The notes beneath the pieces are model-generated. The model saw nothing but the letters and a program-made list of their open reading frames with translations. It was not told the origin of the DNA and did no database searches. Positions 1-9,554 of a stretch of DNA of 64,000 bases are shown here, in pieces. Source of the DNA: Hyphomicrobiales bacterium (GTDB lineage Bacteria > Pseudomonadota > Alphaproteobacteria > Rhizobiales > Xanthobacteraceae). How positions within the stretch are numbered: the stretch's first letter is position 1; each line of letters begins with the position of its first letter. A program made the position numbers and the translations under genes. Where the stretch lies: assembly GCA_017305715.1 (NCBI GenBank), contig JAFKKG010000025.1, forward strand, positions 1-64,000, written 5' to 3'.

Positions 1-263
1 ATGGTGTCGTGTGCCCGGTACGCACAAAACGGGGCGCAGATCGCGCAACCGCAACCGCTTCCGCGGAAAATCAACAGTGAAAACGAGCGTCACGCCACAG
101 CGGCGGGATCTCCAACAACAAAATCGTCATTGTTCGAGGTGCCCTAAATTGTTTCCTCCAGGTTCCACGATCAAGAGGCGAGAGCTTTGGCCTGCACCCG
201 GTTCGGTTGACACCCGCTTGGATTAATCCAGCCTGTCTCTCGTACTCCGATCAGCTTCCTCGC
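1..263. other. Left-edge stretch, no recognisable gene
   Basis: Short reading frames exist here, but none has a convincing ribosome site or a familiar protein pattern. The stretch lies just beyond the stop codon of the acyl-CoA synthetase that reads on the minus strand, so it may hold its 3-prime untranslated region. I see no clear terminator hairpin with a T run. Confidence 0.4.
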
Positions 264-1874
264 TCAGACGACGCCAAGTTCGCGCCTCGCGAAATTGGTG
301 ATGCCTTTATAGTCGGCCTTGCCGTTGGGCGCGCGCAGGGGCACGCCGCCGATCAGAATGCGCTTCGGTGTCTTGTACCCCGCGAGGCTCGAGCGAACAT
401 GCTTGCGTAAGTCCTCCTCGTTGAACGTCGCGCCTTTCACCAGCTCGATAATTCCGGTGACAGCCTGTCCCCATTTCTCGTCGGAAACCCCGACTACGAG
501 CGCATCCTCGACAGCGGGATGCGTCTTTAGAACCTCTTCGACTTCCTCGGGGTAAACTTTCTCTCCTGCGGTGTTGATGCAAACGCTACCGCGCCCCAGC
601 AACGTCAGGCTGCCGTCCTTTTCCACGATGCACCAGTCGCCCGGGATCGAATAGCGATTACCGTCGATCGTCCTGAACGTTGCGGCCGTCTTGACGGGAT
701 CCTTATAATAACCGACGGGGATCGGTTCACCAACGGCGATGATACCTGGCTTGCCGCTGCCGGGCTCAACCGGCTGATCGTTCTCGTCGAACACGCGGCA
801 CCGCCCGCCGATTTGGAATTTGGCGGTCTCGACTTCGCCCGCGCTTGTCATGATTGAACTGCCGAACCCCAGGCCTTCCGAGGCGCCAAAGGAGTCCATC
901 AAAGCCACATTAGGCATGTGCTTGAGCAAGCCGCGCTTCACTTCCGTGCTCCACATGACACCGGAGGAGACGATCGAAACGACGCTGGACAGATCGTATT
1001 TGCCCGGCGCCTCGTCGAGGGCGGCCAGCATCGGCCGCGCGAAGGCGTCGCCCACGATCGCCATGGAATCGACGCCGCGCCGCGAGACCGCCGCCCAGAG
1101 TTCATGGGCATTGAACGACGGACTTTCCAGGGTGACGATGCAGCCGCCGCCCACCATATTGCCTATGGCGGTGATGAGGCCCGTGCCGTGCATCAGCGGA
1201 CAGCCCGGCATGAATACGGGTCCCGGCCCGGCGGTCTTGATTGAATCAATGAGCTCCGGCAGCGTCTCGGGGACAGGGCCGAGCACGCGCAGCGCTCCGA
1301 GTTGCGATTCCCGCAGGGCTGTGTGCGGCCACATTACGCCTTTAGGCATGCCCGTCGTGCCGCCCGTATAGATGAACAGCAGGTCATCCGGCGAACGTTT
1401 GATAGCGAGAGGCGCACCATCGCCGGACGCGACCACATTTTCGTAATTGTCCGCGAAGGGCGCGGTGGACCCATCTTCGCTTACCTCGATGAAGGCGCTG
1501 ACTTTAGAGAGCCGATCTTTCAGTTCCGCCATGATGTCGCGAAACTCGGAGCCGTAGACGACTATCTGGGCGTCGGAATCGTCCAGAATGTAGAAGATTT
1601 CGTCCGCATTGTAGCGGTAGTTGACATTGACATGGACCAGACGGCTCTTGAAGCAGGCCGCCATGGTTTCGACATATTCCGGGCGGTTCCGCATATAAAA
1701 AGCGACCTTGTCGCCGATGCTCACCCCGCTCGCAAGCAGCCCGCGCGCGAGATTATTGGATCGCCTTGTCGTATCGGCCCACGTGATGATGCGCTCGCCA
1801 TGAATGAGGGCGGGCGCGTCCGGCGGCAAAACGAGGGAAATTTTGTCGAGAATGTCGCCGAAATTCCAAGCCAT
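264..1874 (-). CDS. Acyl-CoA synthetase (AMP-dependent synthetase/ligase)
   Basis: Predicted cytoplasmic enzyme of 536 residues that activates a carboxylic acid to its CoA thioester through an acyl-adenylate. The phosphate-binding motif YTGGTTGMPKGV is at residues 169-180. The adenylate-binding region contains SFGASEG, and the C-terminal domain holds GRGSVCINTAGEKVYPEEVE. A lysine in APNGKADYK near the end is the expected catalytic lysine. The ATG follows a GGGAGAA ribosome site. It lies next to a TetR regulator and opposite an atu-like carboxylase operon. A long-chain or terpenoid acyl-CoA synthetase (AtuH) also closes the Pseudomonas atu operon, so activation of a branched or isoprenoid acid is a reasonable inference. 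The family is certain; the substrate is not readable from sequence. Confidence 0.9.
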   Translation of the reverse strand: MAWNFGDILDKISLVLPPDAPALIHGERIITWADTTRRSNNLARGLLASGVSIGDKVAFYMRNRPEYVETMAACFKSRLVHVNVNYRYNADEIFYILDDSDAQIVVYGSEFRDIMAELKDRLSKVSAFIEVSEDGSTAPFADNYENVVASGDGAPLAIKRSPDDLLFIYTGGTTGMPKGVMWPHTALRESQLGALRVLGPVPETLPELIDSIKTAGPGPVFMPGCPLMHGTGLITAIGNMVGGGCIVTLESPSFNAHELWAAVSRRGVDSMAIVGDAFARPMLAALDEAPGKYDLSSVVSIVSSGVMWSTEVKRGLLKHMPNVALMDSFGASEGLGFGSSIMTSAGEVETAKFQIGGRCRVFDENDQPVEPGSGKPGIIAVGEPIPVGYYKDPVKTAATFRTIDGNRYSIPGDWCIVEKDGSLTLLGRGSVCINTAGEKVYPEEVEEVLKTHPAVEDALVVGVSDEKWGQAVTGIIELVKGATFNEEDLRKHVRSSLAGYKTPKRILIGGVPLRAPNGKADYKGITNFARRELGVV

Positions 1875-2303
1875 CAGTTTCTCCCTTGAAAGAATTCGAT
1901 CGTCGGCTAGTCGTCGTTTTTTTATATCAAGCCGTTCCGCATCCCACCGCTCGTTATTCGGAAGCGCCCCTCAGCAAGACTTTATTCGCTTAGTCCGTCA
2001 GTCATCGACTATGCCCGTCTCATGCGTGGATGTTGGCAAAGCGTACCCGTAGCCGACCTTTCATGAATCTGATCCTGCGCTACTGTCCCATGCGAACGTT
2101 CCCGAGATCGCAATCGACGACGCTCTTGAACATCGAAACCCTTTCGTTGGCCGCCGCCTCCGCACGCAACCAGGCATTCGCGACTGGGGATGATGTTATC
2201 GGCGTTGCCGTGGCTGCATGATCACGCCTGCGTCAGGTCAATTCGTAACTCGTCGCGCTCCCTTTCGATTTGCATGCCGAGTTGACGGTGCCCTACGGCA
2301 TGA
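1875..2303. other. Intergenic stretch between TetR and acyl-CoA synthetase genes
   Basis: About 430 bp that must hold the promoter of the acyl-CoA synthetase, which reads leftwards, and the end of the TetR transcript. Short frames here have no family signature. I could not pick out a convincing promoter or terminator. Confidence 0.4.
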
Positions 2304-2915
2304 TCAAGCTCGCGGTTTCAGCAGCGGGATCAGCAGTTCGACCCAGGTCTTCATCAGTCGCAGGTTCTCCGCCGGATCGTCATTGTACTGATTTTGGATC
2401 ACCAGCCCGCGCATCATACAGATGTTGAGGGTCATGAGTTGGCCGACGTGATCGTCGCTTCCATCGGCTGACTCGTACATCGCGACCGATTTTGCCACCC
2501 GTTGCTTGTTCCACTCCTTCAGGATTGGCGACAGTCGTTCCTGCAGTGCCTTATCCGTGCGGATGGCGACGAGGATTTCGAGCAGCGCCCGGTATTCGTC
2601 CGTATCGACCAGCTTTGTCCAGCCTCGCATGATCTCCTGGGCGGTATCGCGATGCAGCGAGCGCTGCTGCTGTGCCGCCTCGGGCATGAAGGTCGCATTC
2701 CGCAGAATGCGCTCCGCCGTCGCCGTCATCAGGTCTTCCTTGGTGGGGAAGTGATGTTGCAGCGCGCCCTTAGAGACATTCGCTCGGTTCACTATGCGCA
2801 GGATCGTCGTCCGCGCGTAGCCGAGTTCGGCGAGGCAGTGCAGCGCCGCGAGGCAAATCGTTTCGCGCGCCTCGAAGCCACGCGTTTCCTGTTTGTTCAT
2901 TCCCGCTGGCGGCAT
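2304..2915 (-). CDS. TetR family transcriptional regulator
   Basis: A 203-residue regulator. The N-terminal helix-turn-helix is typical of TetR: ARETICLAALHCLAELGYA, then TTILRIVNRANVSKGALQHHFPTKEDL, where the HHFPTKEDL segment is the classic end of the DNA-binding domain. The C-terminal half should bind an effector, probably an acyl-CoA or related ligand, by analogy with AtuR-type regulators. An AGGAGG ribosome site 9 bases upstream supports the ATG at 2915; a second ATG five codons in is less well placed. It is transcribed away from the AtuA-carboxylase operon, so it is the likely repressor of that operon and of the acyl-CoA synthetase downstream on its own strand. The regulator role is clear; the ligand is inferred. 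Confidence 0.88.
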   Translation of the reverse strand: MPPAGMNKQETRGFEARETICLAALHCLAELGYARTTILRIVNRANVSKGALQHHFPTKEDLMTATAERILRNATFMPEAAQQQRSLHRDTAQEIMRGWTKLVDTDEYRALLEILVAIRTDKALQERLSPILKEWNKQRVAKSVAMYESADGSDDHVGQLMTLNICMMRGLVIQNQYNDDPAENLRLMKTWVELLIPLLKPRA

Positions 2916-3024
2916 TGCTTGCCGCCTCCTGTTCCGGATACCGCGTCACGTCACCTTAACCGCACAGCGGCGAAAAACAAAGCCATACATACTGCTTGTT
3001 CCTGCGTCCGGATGTCGATATGTT

Positions 3025-3040
3025 CGGCCGCAAGCGGCCG
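3025..3040. promoter_or_regulatory. Inverted repeat in the TetR/atuA divergent region
   Basis: Two perfect 7-bp arms, CGGCCGC and GCGGCCG, separated by AA. They sit between the divergent TetR gene and the atuA-like gene, about 60 bp before the preferred atuA start. The position suits a TetR-type operator, but GC-rich palindromes of this size also occur by chance in such genomes. Confidence 0.3.
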
Positions 3041-3099
3041 CGTCGGCGATGCGGGCATATCGAGATGTGAACCCGGCGGCGGAACGACTGGATGAGGAC

Positions 3100-4911
3100 A
3101 TGAAGAGCAAGGCGATTCGCATTGCAGGCGCTAGTGGATTCTGGGGCGATGCGGCGCGTGCCACCCCCCAGTTGCTAAAGGCTGGCAGGATCGACTTCAT
3201 CGTCTACGACTACTTGGCTGAAATTACCATGTCGATCCTGGCGCGCGCTCGCGCGAAAGATACCAATGCGGGCTTCGCGACCGATTTCGTCTCCGCCGCC
3301 ATGAAGCCGAACTTGATCGAGATTGCACGTCAGGGTGTGCGCATCGTGTCGAACGCGGGCGGAGTCAATCCGCGCGCCTGTGCTGCTGCGCTGGAGAAAC
3401 TGGTCGCGGAACTCGATCTCGATCTTAAGATAGCCTGCGTCACAGGCGACGATTTGATCGGCCGCCGCGAGGCGCTGGCGGCGGCCGATGTCAGGGAGAT
3501 GTTCTCAGGTGCCCCCTTTCCGGCGCCGGAAAAAGTCCAGAGCATCAATGCCTATCTCGGTGCCTTCCCGATAGCGGTGGCGCTGGACAAGGGGGCGGAC
3601 ATTGTGGTGACCGGCCGTTGCGTCGACAGCGCGGTGACGCTTGGCGCTTGCATCCACGCCTTAGGCTGGGGCCGCGACGATCTCGACCGCCTCGCCATGG
3701 GCAGCCTTGCCGGACACATTCTCGAATGCGGGCCGCAGGCGACGGGCGGCAATTTCACCGATTGGGAATTAGTTACCGATCGGATCGACGAGATCGGCTA
3801 TCCGATTGTGGAAATCGCCGCCGATGGTGGCTTTGACGTGACCAAGCCGGAAGGCTCGGGCGGCATCGTCAACAAGGGTACGGTCTCCGAGCAGATGCTC
3901 TACGAAATCGGCGATCCGCAGGCCTATGTTTTGCCGGATGTGGTCTGCGATTTTTCCGGGGTGTCCATTGTCGAAACCGGCCCGGATCGGGTGCATGTCA
4001 CGGGCGCTCGGGGCCTGCCGGCGCCCGACAGCTACAAGGTCTGCGCCACCTTTGCCGACGGGTTTCGCGGCGGCACGGTGATAACCTTCTACGGCATTGA
4101 TGCGGAGAAGAAGGCGCAAGCCTACGCCGCAGCCGGCTTCCGCTCGGCGCGGCGCCTGTTCCGCGCGTACAATCTACCGGACTTCAGCGAGACCAGCGTG
4201 GAGTTGATCGGCGCGGAAAGCCAGTTCGGGGCCTTGCGCGAGAGCCCGGCATCACGCGAAGTCGCAGCCAAGATCGCGGCCAAGCATCCGGATGCAGCTG
4301 GCATCGGCATCCTGCTGAAGGAATGCGTCGGGCTAGGGCTCGCGACCCCGCCGGGACTATCAGGCTTTGCTGGCGGGCGCGCCAAGCCGTCGCCGGTCAT
4401 GCGGCTTTTCTCCTTTCTCGTTCAGAAAAACGACATCGAAATCGCCGTCGAGACAAAGGGCGAGGCCGTGCCGTGCGCGGAGCCGGCCGGCACGCGCTTC
4501 GATGCGGCTGCGCTGAAGCGCCCGCCGGTTCCGTTGGTTGAGTCGATCGACGATATAGCCGAGGTGCCGCTGGCGGCGCTCGCCTGGGCGCGCAGCGGCG
4601 ACAAGGGCGACAAAGCGAATGTCGGTGTCATTGCGCGCAAACCTGAATACCTGCCTTGGATATGGAAGGCGCTGACGGAAGATGCCGTGGCGACGCGCTT
4701 TGCGCATTTCCTGAAAGGTGACGTCGAGCGCTTCCTCATGCCAGGCACCAACGCCATCAACTTTCTCCTGCACGACGTACTGGGCGGCGGCGGCGTCGCC
4801 AGCATCCGCAACGACCCGCAAGCCAAGGGCTACAGCCAACTCCTGCTTTTCGCCATGATCCCAGTGCCGCGCTCGCTCGCCGAGAACTTGCCCTGCGGCA
4901 AGGCGGCCTGA
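3100..4911 (+). CDS. AtuA family protein (acyclic terpene utilisation)
   Basis: A protein of about 603 residues matching the AtuA family (formerly DUF1446). The N-terminal part begins with IRIAGASGFWGD and contains GKADIVVTGRCVDSA-like and GGIVNKGTVSEQMLYEIGDP segments. The C-terminal part, from about LAALAWARSGDKGDKANVG, is the AtuA-like ferredoxin-fold domain often fused to it. I prefer the ATG at 3100: the family begins here, and the in-frame extension back to 2893 runs through the divergent regulatory region. AtuA is required for growth of Pseudomonas on citronellol and geraniol, but its reaction is not established. It is the first gene of an operon with carboxylase, hydratase and dehydrogenase genes, which strongly suggests an atu-like pathway. 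Confidence 0.87.
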   Translation: MKSKAIRIAGASGFWGDAARATPQLLKAGRIDFIVYDYLAEITMSILARARAKDTNAGFATDFVSAAMKPNLIEIARQGVRIVSNAGGVNPRACAAALEKLVAELDLDLKIACVTGDDLIGRREALAAADVREMFSGAPFPAPEKVQSINAYLGAFPIAVALDKGADIVVTGRCVDSAVTLGACIHALGWGRDDLDRLAMGSLAGHILECGPQATGGNFTDWELVTDRIDEIGYPIVEIAADGGFDVTKPEGSGGIVNKGTVSEQMLYEIGDPQAYVLPDVVCDFSGVSIVETGPDRVHVTGARGLPAPDSYKVCATFADGFRGGTVITFYGIDAEKKAQAYAAAGFRSARRLFRAYNLPDFSETSVELIGAESQFGALRESPASREVAAKIAAKHPDAAGIGILLKECVGLGLATPPGLSGFAGGRAKPSPVMRLFSFLVQKNDIEIAVETKGEAVPCAEPAGTRFDAAALKRPPVPLVESIDDIAEVPLAALAWARSGDKGDKANVGVIARKPEYLPWIWKALTEDAVATRFAHFLKGDVERFLMPGTNAINFLLHDVLGGGGVASIRNDPQAKGYSQLLLFAMIPVPRSLAENLPCGKAA

Positions 4912-4946
4912 GATCGGCCCAAGCACTGTCCATTCGAGGAAAACGG

Positions 4947-6566
4947 ATGCCTGTCTTTCAGTCGCGATTGCGGACCGGGTCGGAGGAGTTTGCAAGGAAT
5001 CGCGCCGACATGCTGGCGCTGGTCGACCGTTTGGCTGAGCTGAACGCCCGGCCCGAGGCGATGTCCGAACGCCGGCGCGACCGCTTTCACGAGCGTGGCC
5101 AGCTGAGTCCGCGCGAGCGCCTGTCGCGCCTGCTCGATCCGGGCATGCCTTTCCTCGAGCTGAAGAACCTTTCCGGTCACGATCCTCGGGCGCCGGCCGA
5201 AAAGGACATTCCGGGGGGCGGCAATATTGTCGGTATCGGTTTCATCGAAGCCGTGCGCTGCGTCATCGTTGTGGATGACAGCGGCATCAACGCGGGAGCA
5301 ATGACCGGGCCGGGCGGCAACCGGACATCCCGGGCGCAGGTGCTGGCGCGCGAAAAGAAGATGCCTTTCGTGCATTTGGTGGAAAGCGCAGGCGGCGATC
5401 TTCTCAACTACAAAGTCGAAGGTTTCGTTGCGGGAGGCGGGTTGTTCTATCGTCTTGCGCTGCTGAGCGCTGCCGGTGTGCCGGTCGTTTCGATCTTGCA
5501 CGGCTCGTCCACGGCGGGAGGCGCATATATGCCGGGCCTCAGCGACTACGTGGTGAGCGTGAAGGGGCGTGGCCGCGCCTTCCTGGCCGGGCCGCCGCTT
5601 CTGAAGGCCGCGACCGGCGAAATTGCGACCGAAGAGCAGCTTGGCGGCGCGGAGATGCACGCGACCGTCTCCGGCCTCGGTGAGTATCTCGCGGAGGATG
5701 ACGCGCAGGCGATCTTGATGACGCGCGAGGTCATCGATCGCCTTTCGTGGAACAGCCATTGCCCGAAGCTGGACCGCAAGTCCTTCAGCCCGCCGGTTCT
5801 CGATCCGGAGGAGATCGCTGGCATCGTTCCCATCGACTATCGTCGGCCCTACGATGTGCGCGAGATTGTGGCCCGCATCGTTGACGGCTCCGACTTTCTC
5901 GACTTCAAGCCCGGCTATGGCGTGTCGACCGTTTGCATGCAGGCCGAAGTCTTCGGACATGCCGTCGGCATTCTCGGCAATAACGGGCCGATCGATCCGG
6001 ATGGCGCCACCAAGGCGACGCAATTCATCCAGCTTTGTGATCAGGCGCAGACGTCGATCGTTTTCCTGCAGAACATCACTGGCTACATGGTCGGCACCGA
6101 ATACGAGCGCGCCGGCATGATTAAGCACGGCTCGAAGATGATCCAGGCCGTGTCCAATGTGCGGGTGCCGCGCATCACCTTCATGGTTGGCGCGAGCTTC
6201 GGGGCAGGCAATTATGGCATGTGCGGGCAGGGGTACGAGCCCGACTTTATTTTCACGTGGCCTAACGCGAAGACAGGCGTGATGGGCGGCGAGCAAGCCG
6301 CGAAAACCATGCGCATCGTCTCGGAGGCGGGCGCGGCTCGCCGCAGCGCGGCGGTCGACACCGCGATGCTCGACGCGGAGCAGGCGCGGCTCGCCGCGCA
6401 TTTCGATAACCAGTCGGACGCCTTCTATACGTCCGGCAAGGGTATTGATGACGGCATGATTGATCCGCGCCATACACGCAAGGTGTTGGGGTTCCTGCTC
6501 GACACCTGCTGGGAGGCGAAACATCGCACGTTGCAGCCGAACGCGTTTGGCGTCGGCCGCATGTAG
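4947..6566 (+). CDS. Acyl-CoA carboxylase, carboxyltransferase (beta) subunit, AtuC-like
   Basis: This 539-residue subunit transfers carboxylate from carboxybiotin to an acyl-CoA. It shows the two crotonase-like halves of the family: VHLVESAGGDLL and SSTAGGAYMPGLSDYVV in the first, and FLQNITGYMVG with MVGASFGAGNYGMCGQGYEPDFIFTWP (the acyl-CoA-binding oxyanion segments) in the second. Length and organisation match methylcrotonyl-CoA and geranyl-CoA carboxylases. GAGGAAA precedes the ATG. Between atuA and an enoyl-CoA hydratase, with the biotin subunit two genes on, the geranyl-CoA carboxylase (AtuC) assignment is favoured by context. A methylcrotonyl-CoA carboxylase role cannot be excluded without an alignment of the acyl pocket. 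Confidence 0.85.
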   Translation: MPVFQSRLRTGSEEFARNRADMLALVDRLAELNARPEAMSERRRDRFHERGQLSPRERLSRLLDPGMPFLELKNLSGHDPRAPAEKDIPGGGNIVGIGFIEAVRCVIVVDDSGINAGAMTGPGGNRTSRAQVLAREKKMPFVHLVESAGGDLLNYKVEGFVAGGGLFYRLALLSAAGVPVVSILHGSSTAGGAYMPGLSDYVVSVKGRGRAFLAGPPLLKAATGEIATEEQLGGAEMHATVSGLGEYLAEDDAQAILMTREVIDRLSWNSHCPKLDRKSFSPPVLDPEEIAGIVPIDYRRPYDVREIVARIVDGSDFLDFKPGYGVSTVCMQAEVFGHAVGILGNNGPIDPDGATKATQFIQLCDQAQTSIVFLQNITGYMVGTEYERAGMIKHGSKMIQAVSNVRVPRITFMVGASFGAGNYGMCGQGYEPDFIFTWPNAKTGVMGGEQAAKTMRIVSEAGAARRSAAVDTAMLDAEQARLAAHFDNQSDAFYTSGKGIDDGMIDPRHTRKVLGFLLDTCWEAKHRTLQPNAFGVGRM

Positions 6567-6587
6567 GGGCGCAGGAGAAGCAGGCAA

Positions 6588-7403
6588 ATGGCGAATCTTC
6601 CCAATGCAAAGAAGTTGATCCTCGACCAGCGAGACGGCTGGCTGACGATCTGGTTCAATTCGCCCGAAAACCGCAACGCGCTGTCCGGCGTACTGACGGG
6701 CGAACTGCGCGCTGTGCTCGATGCGGTGCGCGACGACCGGACGCTGCGTGGCGTCACCTTCCGCGGGAAGGGCGGCGTCTTCTGCGCAGGCGGCGATCTC
6801 AAGGGCTTCAAGTCCGGATTGCAGGGACCCCGTTCGGGCCATGCGGAAGCTGTCGCTTTGAGCCGCGCCGCTGGCGGAATGTTCGCGGCTATCGACACGT
6901 TGCCACAGGTCGTGGTCATGCTGGTCGAGGGTGCGGCCATGGCGGGCGGTCTCGGCATCGTCTGCTGCGGCGACGTTGTGGCGGTGACGCGCGAGGCGAA
7001 ATTCGCCCTGACTGAAACCTTGCTCGGCATTGCCCCGGCACAGATCGCGCCCTATGTGGCGCAGCGGCTGGGGCTCACGACCTCGCGCAGGCTGATGCTC
7101 ACCGCAGCGCGCTTTGACGGCGAGGAGGCGGGTCGCATCGGCCTGGCCGATCATGTCGCCGACCACGTCGCAGGGCTTGACGCCTTCGAGCAGGACATCC
7201 GCCGGCAGGTTATGCTCTGTGCTCCCGGTGCCAATGCGATGACCAAGAAAATTTTGCTGGCCACGCCCCGACTGGAGCGCGAGTCGATGATCGAATTTGC
7301 CGCCGAAGGCTTCGCGCAGTGCATGCTAAGCGACGAGGGCCGCGAGGGGGTCAGCGCCTTTGTCGAGAAGCGCAAGCCGATCTGGGCGAGGCCCGCTTCG
7401 TGA
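6588..7403 (+). CDS. Enoyl-CoA hydratase/isomerase family protein, AtuE-like
   Basis: A 271-residue crotonase-fold enzyme. The oxyanion-hole segment GGVFCAGGDLKGF is near residue 65, and VEGAAMAGGLGIVCCGDVV carries the second glycine-rich loop. In the atu pathway the equivalent enzyme (AtuE, isohexenylglutaconyl-CoA hydratase) acts directly after geranyl-CoA carboxylase, and this gene lies between the two carboxylase subunit genes. It starts 21 bp after the beta subunit stop, with AGGAGAAG as ribosome site. Hydratase versus isomerase activity cannot be fixed from sequence alone. Confidence 0.83.
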   Translation: MANLPNAKKLILDQRDGWLTIWFNSPENRNALSGVLTGELRAVLDAVRDDRTLRGVTFRGKGGVFCAGGDLKGFKSGLQGPRSGHAEAVALSRAAGGMFAAIDTLPQVVVMLVEGAAMAGGLGIVCCGDVVAVTREAKFALTETLLGIAPAQIAPYVAQRLGLTTSRRLMLTAARFDGEEAGRIGLADHVADHVAGLDAFEQDIRRQVMLCAPGANAMTKKILLATPRLERESMIEFAAEGFAQCMLSDEGREGVSAFVEKRKPIWARPAS

Positions 7404-7416
7404 AAGACAAGCCCTG

Positions 7417-9414
7417 ATGCCCGCATTCAATTCTATTTTGGTCGCCAATCGCGGTGAAATCGCCGTGCGCATCATCCGCACCGTGAAGTCCCTCGGGTAC
7501 CGTACCCTCGCGGTCTATTCGGTGGCGGACGCCCACGCTCCACACGTCGCGACGGCCGATCGATCATTTTGCATCGGCGGGCCGGAAGTCGGCGACTCCT
7601 ATCTGGATGCGCAGAAGATTATCGAGGCCGCACGGGCGACAGGCGCCGGCGCAATCCACCCTGGCTATGGCTTTTTGTCTGAGAATGCCAGTTTTGCACG
7701 GGCGTGCGCCGGTGCGGGGATAGTCTTCATCGGGCCATCGCCGGAAGCGATTGAATTAATGGGCAACAAGGCGGCGGCGAAGCGGCGGATGATCGCCGCC
7801 GGCGTGCCGTGCGTGCCCGGCTATGAGGGGGAGGACCAGTCCGACGACGTCTTGATCGCGCAAGCCGCGCGAATCGGCTTTCCGGTCATGGTGAAGGCGG
7901 CGGCCGGCGGCGGCGGGCGCGGCATGCGGCTGGTCGTTGCGGCGAAAGGGTTGCCGGCGGCGCTTGCGACGGCGCGATCGGAAGCGCTGAACGCCTTCGG
8001 CTCCGGCGAACTCATTCTCGAAAAGGCCGTGGAGCGGCCCCGCCATGTCGAAATCCAGGTCTTTGGCGACGCCCATGGGCAGACGATCCATTTGGGCGAG
8101 CGCGACTGTTCTGTGCAGCGCCGCCATCAGAAGGTCGTTGAGGAGGCGCCCTGTCCGGTGATGAAACCGGAACTTCGCGCCCGCATGGGCGCCGCCGCCG
8201 TCGCAGCGGCGGCGAGCATCGGCTATCAGGGCGCCGGCACGGTGGAGTTCCTGCTGTCGGCTAATGGCGAGTTCTATTTCCTGGAAATGAACACGCGCCT
8301 GCAGGTGGAGCACCCGGTCACGGAAATGATCACCGGGCTCGATCTCGTCGCCATGCAGATCGCCGTCGCGCACGGCAAGCCGCTCGGCCTGAGGCAGGAA
8401 GATGTCACGTTTTCCGGCCACGCGATCGAGGTTCGGCTCTATGCCGAAGATCCGTCCCGCGACTTTCTGCCGTCGACAGGTCGGGCGCTGCTGTGGCGGC
8501 CGGCAGAGGGCGAAGGCGTCCGCGTCGATCACGGGCTTAGCGAGGGTCAGGAAATCACGCCCTTCTACGATCCGATGGTCGCCAAGGTGATCGCCTGGGG
8601 GCAGGACCGCGAGATCGCCCGCCAGCGGCTGCTCCGGGCGCTGGAGGAAACGGCGCTGGTTGGTCCCGAGACCAACAAGGCTTTTCTGATCCGGCTTCTG
8701 GGCAAGGACGCCTTTGCGAAGGGTGAGGCGACGACGGCCTTCATCGCCGAGCAGTTCGAAGGCGGACGGATCGCAAGACCCGAACCGCTGCCGGTTCAGG
8801 CGGCCATTGCGGCGATTCTTCAATACAGGATTGCGCGGGCGGCTCAGGCGGCGCGCGCGGTGGCCGTGGGCGGGGAGCTGCTCGACTGGCAGAGCTCGCG
8901 GCCGCTTGGGGCGCAGTATTCTTATGCGATAGCTGGCGAACCGGCGACCTGTCAGGTCGTGCCGCGTGGCGGCGAGCGCTACGAGGTGATTACAGGCGAC
9001 CAACGTTTCGATATCTCTATCGTCGAACTCGGGGATTCTGTAGCGCGGCTGCGAGTCGACGGCCTGCAGCACGACGTATGCTTTTGCGAGGTCGGGCCGG
9101 CGGAAATCGCCCTCGATATCGATGGAGCCGATCTACGATTCGTCAATACTTTTGCGCTGCTGACACGCGGCGAGGTGGCGGGCGGCGACGGCGGAATCAC
9201 GGCTCCCATGCATGGCAAGCTGCAGCGCCTCTTCGTCAAGGCCGGCGACAGGGTGGAAGCCGGGCAGAGGCTGGCAACCGTCGAGGCGATGAAGATGGAA
9301 CATTCCGTCGTCGCGCCCTTCACAGGCACGGTGAGCGGGGTTCTGGTGTTGGAGGGCGAGCAGGTGGCGGCGAACGCCCTGATCCTGCAGATCGAGCCAG
9401 ACAAGGACGCATAG
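7417..9414 (+). CDS. Acyl-CoA carboxylase biotin carboxylase/BCCP (alpha) subunit, AtuF-like
   Basis: This 665-residue biotin-containing subunit starts with SILVANRGEIAVRIIRT, the biotin carboxylase N-terminus. It continues with the ATP-grasp loop KAAAGGGGRGMRLV, the catalytic EMNTRLQVEHPVTE segment, and ends with a biotinyl domain whose VEAMKMEHS carries the biotinylated lysine. It carboxylates biotin with ATP and bicarbonate and hands it to the beta subunit encoded at 4947. The ATG at 7417 is chosen because the family begins right there; the longer in-frame start lies inside the previous gene. It follows the hydratase stop by 13 bp, so it is translated from the same message. Confidence 0.87.
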   Translation: MPAFNSILVANRGEIAVRIIRTVKSLGYRTLAVYSVADAHAPHVATADRSFCIGGPEVGDSYLDAQKIIEAARATGAGAIHPGYGFLSENASFARACAGAGIVFIGPSPEAIELMGNKAAAKRRMIAAGVPCVPGYEGEDQSDDVLIAQAARIGFPVMVKAAAGGGGRGMRLVVAAKGLPAALATARSEALNAFGSGELILEKAVERPRHVEIQVFGDAHGQTIHLGERDCSVQRRHQKVVEEAPCPVMKPELRARMGAAAVAAAASIGYQGAGTVEFLLSANGEFYFLEMNTRLQVEHPVTEMITGLDLVAMQIAVAHGKPLGLRQEDVTFSGHAIEVRLYAEDPSRDFLPSTGRALLWRPAEGEGVRVDHGLSEGQEITPFYDPMVAKVIAWGQDREIARQRLLRALEETALVGPETNKAFLIRLLGKDAFAKGEATTAFIAEQFEGGRIARPEPLPVQAAIAAILQYRIARAAQAARAVAVGGELLDWQSSRPLGAQYSYAIAGEPATCQVVPRGGERYEVITGDQRFDISIVELGDSVARLRVDGLQHDVCFCEVGPAEIALDIDGADLRFVNTFALLTRGEVAGGDGGITAPMHGKLQRLFVKAGDRVEAGQRLATVEAMKMEHSVVAPFTGTVSGVLVLEGEQVAANALILQIEPDKDA

Positions 9415-9500
9415 GAATCCGCAGCGGGCTGCGCGGCTACAGGAAACGGCAGTCGCCGGCCAAACTGGCGACGCTGACGACGATGTTGAAACAAAACCGG

Positions 9501-9520
9501 GGGCGCCCGATCCGGCGCCC
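9501..9520. repeat. Intergenic hairpin after the carboxylase alpha gene
   Basis: GGGCGCC and GGCGCCC form a perfect 7-bp stem with a 6-base loop between the carboxylase alpha gene and the first acyl-CoA dehydrogenase. No T run follows, so it is more likely an mRNA-processing or attenuation structure than a strong terminator. It lies about 35 bp before the next start codon. Confidence 0.4.
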
Positions 9521-9554
9521 TCGAATTGGATAATGCTCTTTCAAGGAGGCAAAC

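Noticed and set aside
4830-7166. 778-codon open frame on the minus strand
   Set aside because: It is an antisense shadow of the carboxylase and hydratase genes. High-GC coding regions leave such frames open, and its translation is rich in Arg/His/Ala without domains.
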